A stretch of 64,000 bases of DNA from an uncultured Pelagibacteraceae bacterium (GTDB taxonomy: Bacteria; Pseudomonadota; Alphaproteobacteria; Pelagibacterales; Pelagibacteraceae): NCBI GenBank assembly GCA_902593285.1, contig CACJHW010000001.1, positions 142,001-206,000 on the forward strand, in the 5' to 3' direction. The position numbers and the translations under genes are program-made. Under the pieces are notes generated by a model that worked only from the letters and a program-made list of their open reading frames with translations, did not search any database and was not told the origin of the DNA. Shown in pieces: positions 32,240 to 42,394 of the stretch. How positions within the stretch are numbered: the stretch's first letter is position 1; each line of letters opens with the position of its first letter.

Positions 32240-34905
32240 TGAAAAAACTTATATTAAACTTTAATTCTAAGGATAGTAAAAAAATTAAAAATCCTAAAAA
32301 CTTTTTAGGAGGAAAAGGTGCTAATCTCTCTGAAATGGGAAGAATGGGTCTTCCAGTGCCTCCTGGTTTTACAATATCTACAAAAGTTTGTGAAATTTTT
32401 TATAAGGATAAAAAAAAATTAAATAAAATTTTAATTTCTCAAATTAAAAAAGAATTAAAATTAATCGAAAAAGATGTTTCTAAGAAATTTGGGGACCTAA
32501 AAAATCCACTTTTGTTGTCTGTGCGGTCTGGTGCAAGAGTATCAATGCCAGGTATGATGGATACTATTCTAAATCTAGGTCTGAACGATAAAACAGTCAA
32601 AGCTTTAGCAACTAAAACTTTAAATGGAAGATTTGCCAAAGACAGTTATAGAAGATTCATTCAAATGTACAGTAACGTTGTAATGGGTGTAGAAGGTTAT
32701 CATTTTGAGGAATTAATTGAAAATTATAAACTTACGAAAGGTGTTTTGTTAGATACAGATTTAGATGAAAGTGATTGGGATGGATTAATTGAAGATTTTA
32801 AAAGAACAGTAAGAGAAAAGGCAAAAAAAGATTTTCCCCAAGATGTTCATGAACAATTGCTGGGAGCAATTAGTGCAGTATTTTTATCTTGGGAAAGTAA
32901 TAGAGCAAAAGTTTACAGAAAACTAAATCAAATCCCAGCAGAGTGGGGAACTGCAGTAAATGTTCAATCAATGGTTTTTGGAAACATGGGTGATGATTGT
33001 GCAACAGGAGTTGTGTTTACAAGAAATCCATCAGATGGATCAAATGAAATATATGGTGAGTATTTAATTAATGCTCAAGGTGAAGATGTTGTAGCGGGCA
33101 CAAGGACTCCTCAATACATAACAAGAAAAGCTAGGAGAGACGCTAAAGTAAAAGAATTATCAATGGAAGAATCTATGCCAAAAGTTTTTAAAGAACTCCA
33201 AAAAATTTTGAAAAAATTAGAGATGCATTACAAAGATATGCAAGACGTAGAGTTTACAGTTGAAAATAGTAAACTATGGATGCTTCAAACAAGATCAGGA
33301 AAAAGAACAGCAAAATCAGCAGTCAAGATCGCAGTTGATATGGTTAAAGAAAAATTAATCTCTAAAAAGGAAGCCGTATTAAGAATTGACCCAAATTCTT
33401 TAGACACACTTTTGCACCCTACTTTGGATGAAAAAAGTTCAATTAATATAATAGCAAATGGATTGCCAGCATCACCAGGTGCAGCCAGTGGTAAAGTTGT
33501 ATTTACATCAGAAGAGGCTGAAAGATTAACCGCAATGATGCAAGATACAATTTTGGTTAGAGTAGAGACCTCCCCAGAAGATATACAAGGAATGCATGCT
33601 GCTAAAGGAATTTTGACTGCCAGAGGAGGAATGACAAGTCATGCAGCTGTTGTTGCAAGAGGTATGGGGAGACCATGTGTATCAGGATCAAGTGAAATTG
33701 ATATAAACTATGATAATAAATCTTTTAAAACTTCTTCAATTGAAATTAAAGAAGGAGACGTAATCACTATTGATGGATCAACTGGAAGAATTATTGCTGG
33801 AAGTGTTTCAACTGTGAAGCCTGAAATATCTGGTGATTTTTCCAAGTTAATGTCTTGGGCAGATAGCTTTAGAAAATTAAAAGTAAGAACAAATTCTGAA
33901 ACTCCAAAAGATACTAAAACAGCAAAAGATTTTGGTGCAGAAGGTATTGGATTATGCAGAACTGAACATATGTTTTTTGATGAAGAACGGATTTTATCTG
34001 TAAGGGAAATGATATTATCTAAAACAAAAGAAGACAGAGCAATAGCATTACAAAAACTGTTACCACATCAAAGAAAAGATTTTATAGATATTTTTAAAAT
34101 CATGAGTGAATTACCTGTTACAGTAAGATTATTAGACCCACCATTACATGAATTTCTACCACGTACAGAAAAGGAAATTAATGAGGTTGCTAGTATAGTT
34201 AATCTCCCAATTAAAGAGGTTGAGTCAAGAATTGAAGAGCTTCATGAGCAAAATCCTATGTTAGGTCATAGAGGATGTCGTCTGGGAATATCTTTTCCTG
34301 AAATTTATGAAATGCAATGCAAAGCAATATTTGAAGCTTTGGTTTACCTTAAAAAAAATAAAATTAAATCTGCATTTCCTGAAATAATGATACCTTTAGT
34401 ATCTACAGAGGCTGAGATTAAAATAATGAAAGAATTAGTAATTAGAACTGCTAGTCAAGTTCAACAAGAAAATAAATTGAAAATAGAGTTTTTAGTAGGA
34501 ACGATGATTGAATTACCTAGAGCAGCAATAAAAGCAAAGGAGATCGCTAAGCATGCAGAATTCTTTAGTTTTGGAACAAATGATTTAACTCAGACTACTT
34601 TTGGGATCAGTAGAGATGACAGTGGCAAATTTTTAAATGATTATTTAGAAAACAAAATATTTTCTGTTGATCCTTTTGTTTCAATAGATGAAGGAGTTTC
34701 AGATTTGGTTGAAATAGCAGTCGAAAAAGGACGAAAACAAAACAAAAATCTAAAGCTAGGTATCTGTGGAGAGCATGGAGGAGACCCTCATAGTATATTT
34801 TTTTGTTCTAATGCAGGATTGAATTATGTTTCTTGTTCACCTTATAGAGTTCCTGTTGCAAGGTTGGCTGCCGCTCAAGCTGAAATTAAAAAAAAATTAA
34901 ATTAA
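32239..34905 (+). CDS. ppdK: Pyruvate, phosphate dikinase
   Basis: GGKGANLSEMGRMGLPVPPGFTIST; GGMTSHAAVVARGMGRPCVSG; 888 aa. Confidence 0.97.
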   Translation: MKKLILNFNSKDSKKIKNPKNFLGGKGANLSEMGRMGLPVPPGFTISTKVCEIFYKDKKKLNKILISQIKKELKLIEKDVSKKFGDLKNPLLLSVRSGARVSMPGMMDTILNLGLNDKTVKALATKTLNGRFAKDSYRRFIQMYSNVVMGVEGYHFEELIENYKLTKGVLLDTDLDESDWDGLIEDFKRTVREKAKKDFPQDVHEQLLGAISAVFLSWESNRAKVYRKLNQIPAEWGTAVNVQSMVFGNMGDDCATGVVFTRNPSDGSNEIYGEYLINAQGEDVVAGTRTPQYITRKARRDAKVKELSMEESMPKVFKELQKILKKLEMHYKDMQDVEFTVENSKLWMLQTRSGKRTAKSAVKIAVDMVKEKLISKKEAVLRIDPNSLDTLLHPTLDEKSSINIIANGLPASPGAASGKVVFTSEEAERLTAMMQDTILVRVETSPEDIQGMHAAKGILTARGGMTSHAAVVARGMGRPCVSGSSEIDINYDNKSFKTSSIEIKEGDVITIDGSTGRIIAGSVSTVKPEISGDFSKLMSWADSFRKLKVRTNSETPKDTKTAKDFGAEGIGLCRTEHMFFDEERILSVREMILSKTKEDRAIALQKLLPHQRKDFIDIFKIMSELPVTVRLLDPPLHEFLPRTEKEINEVASIVNLPIKEVESRIEELHEQNPMLGHRGCRLGISFPEIYEMQCKAIFEALVYLKKNKIKSAFPEIMIPLVSTEAEIKIMKELVIRTASQVQQENKLKIEFLVGTMIELPRAAIKAKEIAKHAEFFSFGTNDLTQTTFGISRDDSGKFLNDYLENKIFSVDPFVSIDEGVSDLVEIAVEKGRKQNKNLKLGICGEHGGDPHSIFFCSNAGLNYVSCSPYRVPVARLAAAQAEIKKKLN

Positions 34906-34908
34906 GTA

Positions 34909-35160
34909 GGGGGCGTTCTGTTGCCAGGTGCCCCAAACCCCGTTTGCTTAATTAACTAAGTTAATTAGGCAGCAAGTGCGTAACTTTCGTTAGCAATTAT
35001 AAATTAGCCCGTTACGGTGGAACAATCCCGAACGAAAGAATAGCCTTTAGTCACCCGTCGAATCTATTTCACCCCCATAAAAAAATGGTGGAGGTGGTGG
35101 GTACTGCCCCCACGTCCGCAATGGTTATTACGAAATTCGTTTATCGTCATAGTTGGAAAA
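34909..35160 (-). ncRNA. ssrA: Circularly permuted two-piece tmRNA
   Basis: Reverse strand: acceptor piece GCGGACGTGGGGGCAGTACCCACCACCTCCACCA (3' CCA at 35086), short spacer, then coding piece GGGGGTGAAATAGATTCGACGGG from 35076; tag ORF GCT AAC GAA AGT TAC GCA CTT GCT GCC TAA at 34994-34965 = ANESYALAA*; coding end GGGGCACCTGGCAACAGAACGCCCC. Outer ends approximate. Confidence 0.92.
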
Positions 35161-35265
35161 CCAACATATATAATATAAAACATGATATATAATATTCAAT
35201 TTAATAAAATAATATTTCAAATAAAATTGATAATAAATCAACAACAATTAAATGATTAAAGATAA

Positions 35266-36300
35266 GTGAAAAAAAATAAAAAAATTTTAGTTGGAATAAT
35301 AGGTAGAAACTTTGGATATAATGTTATTTATAGAGCTCTTCTTAGGAGCAACTTATTCAAAGTAATTTCATTTTGTTTTAAAAATAAAAAAAATATTCCA
35401 AATTTACCAAAGAATATTAAAATATACACTGACTGGAAAAAAATAGTTAAGGATAAAAAGGTTAATGCATTGATTGTCTCTACACCTCCTATTACACATA
35501 AAAAGATTCTTTCTTATGCGGTAAAAAATAATAAACATATTTTTTGTGAGAAACCATGCACTAAGTCTAGTAAGGATTTAAAAGAAGTTATTTATCTAAT
35601 AAATAAAAAACCCTTCTTATCTCATATGGTTAATTATACACTGGCATATTTACCAGCATTTCAACTTTTAAAAAAAAAGATATTTCATCCCAAAACCATA
35701 ATTAAAGAAGCTTATTTAGAGTGGGTAATTTTTAATAGATCTATGGATAAAAGTTGGAAGAATTATCATACGAAAGGAGGAGGCATATTATTTAACTATT
35801 ATTGTCATACTTTATATTATTTGGAATTAATATTTGGAAATATACATTCTACAAAAGTTGATATTAAAAATCATATTAAAAATGAAAATAATTATATATT
35901 AGGGGATATCATCTTTAAGTCTAAAATAAAAATTAAGATTAAAATATTAGTAGGAAATTTAAAAAAGCATAAAAAATCAATTCACCAGCTAAGAGTCAAA
36001 ACAAGCGATAATGATTGCCTAATTCTTAGTAGCAGCACAAAAAAATTATCAGATCAATTCCAATTATATAAGTTAAAGAATATTAAAAGTATAAATTCAA
36101 AAAAAATTCTTTTTTTGGGAAATTTATCAAAAACAGATTTTAGAATAAGTCCAACTTTGGCTAATTTGAAAAGGTTTGCGAAGTCTATTAATCTAAAAAA
36201 GATTGATAGAAGTAGTTTTTTTATTGCAAATCGAATACACTACATCATAAATAAATCATTAATTTCTTCCAAAATGAATAAAAGAGTTATAATCAATTAA
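35266..36300 (+). CDS. Gfo/Idh/MocA family oxidoreductase
   Basis: VGIIGRNFGYNV Rossmann start; ALIVSTPPITHKKIL; HIFCEKPCTKSSKDL; GTG start. Confidence 0.85.
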   Translation: MKKNKKILVGIIGRNFGYNVIYRALLRSNLFKVISFCFKNKKNIPNLPKNIKIYTDWKKIVKDKKVNALIVSTPPITHKKILSYAVKNNKHIFCEKPCTKSSKDLKEVIYLINKKPFLSHMVNYTLAYLPAFQLLKKKIFHPKTIIKEAYLEWVIFNRSMDKSWKNYHTKGGGILFNYYCHTLYYLELIFGNIHSTKVDIKNHIKNENNYILGDIIFKSKIKIKIKILVGNLKKHKKSIHQLRVKTSDNDCLILSSSTKKLSDQFQLYKLKNIKSINSKKILFLGNLSKTDFRISPTLANLKRFAKSINLKKIDRSSFFIANRIHYIINKSLISSKMNKRVIIN

Positions 36301-36309
36301 TATTTAAAA

Positions 36310-37368
36310 ATGACAAAAAAAAGGGCTTTAATAATAGGAATAACTGGTCAAGATGGAAGTTATCTTGCAGAATTCTTAATTAAAAAAAATTATATTGTTC
36401 ATGGAATGGTTAGAAGATCTTCTATGCCAAATACTCAGAGAATTGATCATATTTTATCAACATCAAGAGATGAAGAGTCTTCAAATAAAAAAATTATACG
36501 AGAATATGGCGATCTTAGTAGTTCAGAAAATATTCAAAATATAATTAGACGAATTAAACCTGATGAAATTTATAATTTAGGTGCACAGAGCCATGTGAAA
36601 GTAAGTTTTGAAATACCAGAATATACATACGATATTGTTGCAGTTGGTCCATTAAGAGTTTTAGAGGCGATTAAAAATATAAAACCAAATATTAAATATT
36701 TACAAGCTTCTTCATCAGAAATGTTTGGTAATAGTGAAAATAATATTCAAAATGAAAATACTCAATTTAATCCAGAGTCTCCTTATGCCTCAGCAAAAAC
36801 CTTAGGATATTGGACAACAAGGAATTATAGGGATAATTTTAAAATATTTGCATCCAATGTCATTATGTTCAACCATGAGTCACCAAGGAGAGGGCTAAAT
36901 TTTGTCACAAAAAAAATTGTAAGAGGGTTAATAGAAGTTAAGAATAAGAAAAGAAAATATTTATATTTAGGAAATCTTAATGCTAAAAGAGATTGGGGAT
37001 ATGCAAAGGAATATTGTGAAGTTATGTGGAAAATGCTTCAATTAAAAAAAGCTGATGATTTTGTTATTGCGACAAATACTCATTACAGTGTAAGAGATTT
37101 TGTGGAAGCTGCAGGTAAAGAACTTAACTTTGAAATAATCTGGAAAGGTAAAGGAACTAAAGAGGTAGGTATTGATAAAAAAACAAATAAGACTGTTATA
37201 AAAATAGACCCGTATTATTTTAGACCAAATGACGTACAGAGCCTTTTAGGAGATGCTAGTAAATTATATAAAGCCATCAAGTGGAAGCCAAAAACGAGTT
37301 TTAAAAAGCTTGTGAAGATTATGGTTGATAAAGAGATTGAGCTAATAAAAAACAATAAAATTTACTAA
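36310..37368 (+). CDS. gmd: GDP-mannose 4,6-dehydratase
   Basis: ALIIGITGQDGSYLAEFLIKKNYIVHGMVRRSS; YNLGAQSHVKVSFE; FNHESPRRGLNFVTKKI; DVQSLLGDASK. Confidence 0.95.
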   Translation: MTKKRALIIGITGQDGSYLAEFLIKKNYIVHGMVRRSSMPNTQRIDHILSTSRDEESSNKKIIREYGDLSSSENIQNIIRRIKPDEIYNLGAQSHVKVSFEIPEYTYDIVAVGPLRVLEAIKNIKPNIKYLQASSSEMFGNSENNIQNENTQFNPESPYASAKTLGYWTTRNYRDNFKIFASNVIMFNHESPRRGLNFVTKKIVRGLIEVKNKKRKYLYLGNLNAKRDWGYAKEYCEVMWKMLQLKKADDFVIATNTHYSVRDFVEAAGKELNFEIIWKGKGTKEVGIDKKTNKTVIKIDPYYFRPNDVQSLLGDASKLYKAIKWKPKTSFKKLVKIMVDKEIELIKNNKIY

Positions 37369-37370
37369 AA

Positions 37371-38624
37371 TCAATTTATTATCTTTGGAATAGGAAGAGG
37401 TAATATGAATTTTCCTTTAAAGCCTTTATCTCGTAAATTTTTCATTACATTTTTTCCGTAGTGCCAAGATAAAATTAAAGCATAATCTGGTTGTTTTTTA
37501 AAAAAATACTTTTCATCTAAAACTTGAATATGAGTATTAGGTGTATATAAATTTAGCTTCAAAGAGGTGCTTTGCTCAGCAATATAATCTAAAATTCTAT
37601 TATTAATATTGCAGTACGCTAATAAAGTTATACATCTGCCTGGACAACCTATCCCAACAATTCGTTTGTTCTTTTCTTTAATATTTAGAAGTAAATCTGA
37701 GAGTTTTTTTTTATTTTTTTTTATATCATTCGAAAACTTGGTATATTTTTTTGATGTGTAAAAACCTTTGGATCTCTCATAATTTAATATTTTTTTTACA
37801 TTATTAGAAGGTTTAATCTCTTGATTGAGTGATGCTATTACACGTATTGAACCACCATAATTTGGAATTTTTATGGCATCAATTATTTTAAAGCCATACA
37901 TTCTCATTAAGACATCTAAAGGTTTTAGTAAATAAAATCTTAGATGTTCATGATAAATTGAGTCATATTGAAGTTGCTCTATAATATTCACTGCATAATG
38001 TGACTCTGTAACAAAAAGTCCTTTTTTTTTATCCAGCAATAACTTAACTCCCTCCATAAATGAATTTAGTTTATTTATATGAGCAAATATATTTGTGCCA
38101 GTAATAACCTCTGCTTTTTGAAACTTTTCTGATATTTTTTTAGCTGATTGAATGTCAAAAAAACTTTGCAAGGTTTTTATTCCATTTTTATTAGCTAACT
38201 TTGCAATATTTGTTGGCTCTACACCTAAAACTTCAAATTTTTGTTTTTTAAATCCTCTAAGCAGAGTTCCATCATTAGATCCAATGTCAATAGCTAAAGG
38301 GTTTTTAGAAAATTCAAAATTATCTCTTAGATATTTACTTGTACTGTGTAGTAAATTGGTTAGTGGTTTTGTTATCCCACTCTTATATGGATATTTTAAA
38401 TGAAATACCTCTTTGTTGTTGACTGTATAATCTAGTTGGATTAATTGGCAATTTGTACATCTAACCAAATTAAGTGGATAGCTTTTTTCTTTTTTTAATT
38501 GTTTTTTTGTGAGAAGAGAGTCACATAACCCTGTTGATCCCATTTTAATAATTTTTTGTAGTTTTTTAGAATTACATACTTGACAATAATTTAATTTTCC
38601 AAATTTAGAGTCTTTAGCTTTCAT
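37371..38624 (-). CDS. Three-module SAM-dependent sugar C-methyltransferase-like protein
   Basis: Zn-binding N-terminus CQVCNSKKL...RCTNCQL; AIDIGSNDGTLL SAM site; NIFAHINKL; C-terminal GIGCPGRCITLLAYCNI domain. Confidence 0.85.
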   Translation of the reverse strand: MKAKDSKFGKLNYCQVCNSKKLQKIIKMGSTGLCDSLLTKKQLKKEKSYPLNLVRCTNCQLIQLDYTVNNKEVFHLKYPYKSGITKPLTNLLHSTSKYLRDNFEFSKNPLAIDIGSNDGTLLRGFKKQKFEVLGVEPTNIAKLANKNGIKTLQSFFDIQSAKKISEKFQKAEVITGTNIFAHINKLNSFMEGVKLLLDKKKGLFVTESHYAVNIIEQLQYDSIYHEHLRFYLLKPLDVLMRMYGFKIIDAIKIPNYGGSIRVIASLNQEIKPSNNVKKILNYERSKGFYTSKKYTKFSNDIKKNKKKLSDLLLNIKEKNKRIVGIGCPGRCITLLAYCNINNRILDYIAEQSTSLKLNLYTPNTHIQVLDEKYFFKKQPDYALILSWHYGKNVMKNLRDKGFKGKFILPLPIPKIIN

Positions 38625-38683
38625 AATTTTATTTCTACTGTTATTGATCTATATATATTATTAATTTATAAAATTTACTTAAT

Positions 38684-39391
38684 ATGACATATGACTTGGA
38701 AATAGTGATACCAGTTTTTCGTGAGGAACACAATATTTCTGAAACTTTAAGCAATATAAAAAAAAAGATTAACCTAAATTTCCGTATTTTAGTCGTCTAT
38801 GATTTTATAGATGACCCAACCATTGCTGTTGTCAAAGACAACTTTAATGATGATAAAATTATTTTAGTCAAAAATAAATATACTGGTCTAAATGGAGCTA
38901 TGAAAACAGCTTTCGAGATGTCAGAAGCAAAATCGACCATGTTATACACTGCTGAGGATCATCAAAACTATGAAGTTATTATTGATATGTATAACAAATT
39001 CACACAAGGCTATGATGTGGTATGTGCTAGTCGATTAATGGCTGGAGGAGATTATCATCAAGTTAAACAACCATTTATAAAGAGTATTTTGGTTAAGATT
39101 GTTTCATTTATATTAGATAATCTTACATCACTTCCAACTAAAGACCCAACAAATGGAATAAAATTATTTTCTAGTAAAGTAATTAAAAGTTTCCCGATCG
39201 AATCAAAATTAGGTTTTACTTTTGCAATTGAACTTTTAGCAAAGTCCTATAGGAATAATTATAAAATTGCTGAGGTACCAGCTCTATCACCAATACGAAA
39301 GTTTGGTAAAAGTAAGTTTAGTTATTACTCAATAATATTTTATTTACCTTGGTTTATTTACATTTTATTAACTAAACCAAAAAAAAATTAA
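38684..39391 (+). CDS. Family 2 glycosyltransferase (DPM1-like)
   Basis: LEIVIPVFREEHNISETLSNI; VVCASRLMAGGDYHQ; DPTNGIKLFSSKVI. Confidence 0.85.
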   Translation: MTYDLEIVIPVFREEHNISETLSNIKKKINLNFRILVVYDFIDDPTIAVVKDNFNDDKIILVKNKYTGLNGAMKTAFEMSEAKSTMLYTAEDHQNYEVIIDMYNKFTQGYDVVCASRLMAGGDYHQVKQPFIKSILVKIVSFILDNLTSLPTKDPTNGIKLFSSKVIKSFPIESKLGFTFAIELLAKSYRNNYKIAEVPALSPIRKFGKSKFSYYSIIFYLPWFIYILLTKPKKN

Positions 39392-39458
39392 ACTAAATAG
39401 CTAAAGATCAAATCCATTATAAGTTGAATAAATAGAATTTTAATATTTATTAAATTTA

Positions 39459-40436
39459 ATGTATGAAGTATTAAAACGCTCTTCCAATATGAAATTAACT
39501 AATGAACAATCTGCTGAAATTAAAAACCAACAATCTCAAAATAATAGTACAAAAAGAGTTACTGCTCCAGAACTTGAAAAAATTCTATATGAGGCAATTC
39601 CAGCTTTAGATCATGGTTTTGTTAGAGTAATTGATTACATGGGTGATGATACATCTATAGTTCAATCAGCAAGAGTTTCTTACGGCAAAGGTACAAAACA
39701 AGTTTCAACAGATAAAGGATTAATTAAATATTTAATGAGACATTGGCATAGTACACCATTCGAAATGTGTGAAGTAAAATATCATATTAAACTTCCTATA
39801 TTTATTGCAAGACAGTGGATTAGACATAGGACCGCTAATGTCAATGAATACTCTGCTAGGTATTCAATTTTAGATAAAGAATTTTATTTACCATCTCTAG
39901 ACAATTTAGCTGCTCAATCAACCAGCAACAGACAGGGGCGAGGAGATGTTTTGGAAGGCAAACAAGCTGAAGAAGTTTTAGAACTGTTAAAAAATGATGC
40001 TGAGAGAACATATGATAATTACGAAACTATGTTGAATGAAAGATTTGATGGCTCTACTATTAACGAAAATAAAAAAGGATTAGCTAGAGAATTAGCACGA
40101 ATGAATTTAACATTAAATACTTATACCCAATGGTATTGGAAAACTGATTTGTTAAATTTAATGAATTTTTTAAGACTAAGAGCTGATAGTCATGCTCAAT
40201 ATGAAATAAGAGTTTATGCGGACATAATGTTGGATACAGTTAAAAAATGGGTACCAATAACATATGATGCATTCATGGATTATAGAGTAGGCGGTACTGA
40301 AGTTTCAGCAAAAGGAAAAGTAATAATTCAAAAACTTATTAAAGGTGATAACATTGATTTAGAAAGCTCAGGACTTTCTAAGAGAGAGTGGAATGAGTTG
40401 ATGATAGCCTTTGATCTTAAAGATAAGTTGATTTAA
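39459..40436 (+). CDS. thyX: Flavin-dependent thymidylate synthase
   Basis: [19 protein letters not shown] (ThyX RHR-x7-S motif); start could be 39489. Confidence 0.95.
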   Translation: MYEVLKRSSNMKLTNEQSAEIKNQQSQNNSTKRVTAPELEKILYEAIPALDHGFVRVIDYMGDDTSIVQSARVSYGKGTKQVSTDKGLIKYLMRHWHSTPFEMCEVKYHIKLPIFIARQWIRHRTANVNEYSARYSILDKEFYLPSLDNLAAQSTSNRQGRGDVLEGKQAEEVLELLKNDAERTYDNYETMLNERFDGSTINENKKGLARELARMNLTLNTYTQWYWKTDLLNLMNFLRLRADSHAQYEIRVYADIMLDTVKKWVPITYDAFMDYRVGGTEVSAKGKVIIQKLIKGDNIDLESSGLSKREWNELMIAFDLKDKLI

Positions 40437-41292
40437 TTTTATTTGCAAAATCTAAATAAATTTTAGAAATTTCATGTTCTGGATTAGCCTCAACAATAGG
40501 CTTACCTTCATCTCCATTTTTTCCAACCTCAGGATTAATTGGAATTTCACCTAAAAATTCTTTTTGAAATTCTTCTGCAGTTTTTTTAACTCCACCTTCT
40601 CCAAAAATTTTATATTTCTTACCATCATCTCCAATAAAAAAACTCATGTTATCAACTAAACCTAATATTTTAACTCCAAGTTTATCAAACATTTTAATTC
40701 CTCTCTTAACATCTAAAAGAGCTACTTCTTGAGGTGTACTTACAATAATTGCACCATCCATTTTTATTTCTTGAGAAAATGTAAGTTGAGTATCACCAGT
40801 TCCTGGTGGCATATCAACAATAATAAAATCTAAATCTTTCCAATTAACTTTTTGAGTAAAAGTTTTAATAGCACTCGTCACCATTGGACCACGCCAAATC
40901 ATGGGTGTTTGTTGATCAGCTAAAAAACCTATGGACATACATTGAATTTCATATTTCGTAATTGGATCTAATTTTTGACCATCACTTTTTGGTTTTTCAT
41001 TAATATCAAACATTTTAGGAATTGATGGACCATAAATATCTGCATCTAAAAGACCAACTTTGCATCCAACTTTTTTCAAAGCTAAAGCAAGATTCGTCGC
41101 AAATGTAGATTTGCCAACACCACCTTTTGCACTGGAGATTGCAATTGTAAACTTAGTTCCAAGAATAGGATTTTTAGTGAATTTTTTGGGCTCTAGCTTA
41201 CTTTTCATTGCGGCACTAAGTTCAGGTTTTTTATCAGTCATAAAAGTATCATTACTTGTTTTTTGTAATAAAGACACTATATACTTTGGCAT
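40417..41292 (-). CDS. Mrp/ApbC-type Fe-S cluster carrier ATPase
   Basis: [21 protein letters not shown] deviant Walker [28 protein letters not shown]; true start may be the internal Met at 41241. Confidence 0.93.
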   Translation of the reverse strand: MPKYIVSLLQKTSNDTFMTDKKPELSAAMKSKLEPKKFTKNPILGTKFTIAISSAKGGVGKSTFATNLALALKKVGCKVGLLDADIYGPSIPKMFDINEKPKSDGQKLDPITKYEIQCMSIGFLADQQTPMIWRGPMVTSAIKTFTQKVNWKDLDFIIVDMPPGTGDTQLTFSQEIKMDGAIIVSTPQEVALLDVKRGIKMFDKLGVKILGLVDNMSFFIGDDGKKYKIFGEGGVKKTAEEFQKEFLGEIPINPEVGKNGDEGKPIVEANPEHEISKIYLDFANKIKSTYL

Positions 41293-42393
41293 ATGTCAGA
41301 CGATTTTAAAGGTCAAAGTCCTTGGGGATCACCTCCTGGTGGAGGTGGCGGCGGTAATGGATCAGGTAGAGGTCCGACACCACCAAACATCGACGAATTA
41401 ATTAGAGATCTTCAAAATAAAATTAAAAGATTTTTACCTGGTGGAAAAACTTCAGGAGGTAAATCTATAAGTTTAATTTTATTAGTTTTAGCTTTTGTAT
41501 GGTTGGCAAGTGGTCTTTATAGAGTACTACCAGATGAACAAGGGGTGGTATTAAGATTTGGTAAGTTTGTAAAAACTACACAGCCTGGTTTGAACTATCA
41601 TATCCCGTTTCCTGTTGAAACAGTGCAAACTCCAAAGGTCACTAAGGTTAATAGAATGGATATAGGATTTAGATCTGAAAGAGACAGTGGTTTCTCTACA
41701 GGTGGCGGTGTTGCTGATGTTCCACAAGAAAGTTTAATGTTAACTGGGGATGAAAATATCGTTAACATAGACTTTTCAGTATTTTGGGTAATTAAAGATG
41801 CTGGGAATTTTTTATTTAAAATTCAAGACCCAGAAGGAACTGTTAAAGCGGCTGCCGAAACTGCGATGAGGGAAGTAATTGCAAAAAGTGATATTCAACC
41901 AATTTTAACAGAAGGTAGATCTAAAATTGAGGTTGAGACACAAAATATAATACAAAGTATTTTAGATGATTACGAAAGTGGAATTCAAATTACACAAGTT
42001 CAAACACAAAAGGCTGACCCACCTGATCAAGTAATTGATGCATTTAGAGATGTACAGGCTGCAAGAGCAGATATGGAAAGATCTAAAAACGAAGCTGAAG
42101 CTTATGCCAATGATGTAATTCCAAGAGCACGAGGGGAAGCGCAAAAAATTTTACAAGCAGCAGAAGCGTACAAGAAAGAGGTTGTTGCTAAAGCAGAGGG
42201 TGAAGCAAGTAGATTTATAGCAATCTATAACGAGTATAAAAATGCTAAAGTAGTTACTCAAGAAAGAATGTATTTAGAAACTATGGAAAAAGTTTTAGCA
42301 GATATTGATAAAGTAATTATTGAAAAAAATGCAGGTTCAGGTGTAGTTCCATACTTACCTTTGCCTGAGTTAAAAAAGAAAGCGACAAATTAA
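41293..42393 (+). CDS. hflK: FtsH protease modulator HflK
   Basis: Gly-rich N-terminus, single TM, band-7 domain; paired with hflC. Confidence 0.95.
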   Translation: MSDDFKGQSPWGSPPGGGGGGNGSGRGPTPPNIDELIRDLQNKIKRFLPGGKTSGGKSISLILLVLAFVWLASGLYRVLPDEQGVVLRFGKFVKTTQPGLNYHIPFPVETVQTPKVTKVNRMDIGFRSERDSGFSTGGGVADVPQESLMLTGDENIVNIDFSVFWVIKDAGNFLFKIQDPEGTVKAAAETAMREVIAKSDIQPILTEGRSKIEVETQNIIQSILDDYESGIQITQVQTQKADPPDQVIDAFRDVQAARADMERSKNEAEAYANDVIPRARGEAQKILQAAEAYKKEVVAKAEGEASRFIAIYNEYKNAKVVTQERMYLETMEKVLADIDKVIIEKNAGSGVVPYLPLPELKKKATN

Positions 42394-42394
42394 A

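Noticed and set aside
41323-41385. GC-rich Gly-coding stretch in hflK as a foreign or repeat element
   Set aside because: Glycine-rich N-termini are normal for HflK; composition follows from GGN codons
41060-41401. 113-aa ORF antisense to mrp running into hflK
   Set aside because: Overlaps two well-supported genes in wrong frames
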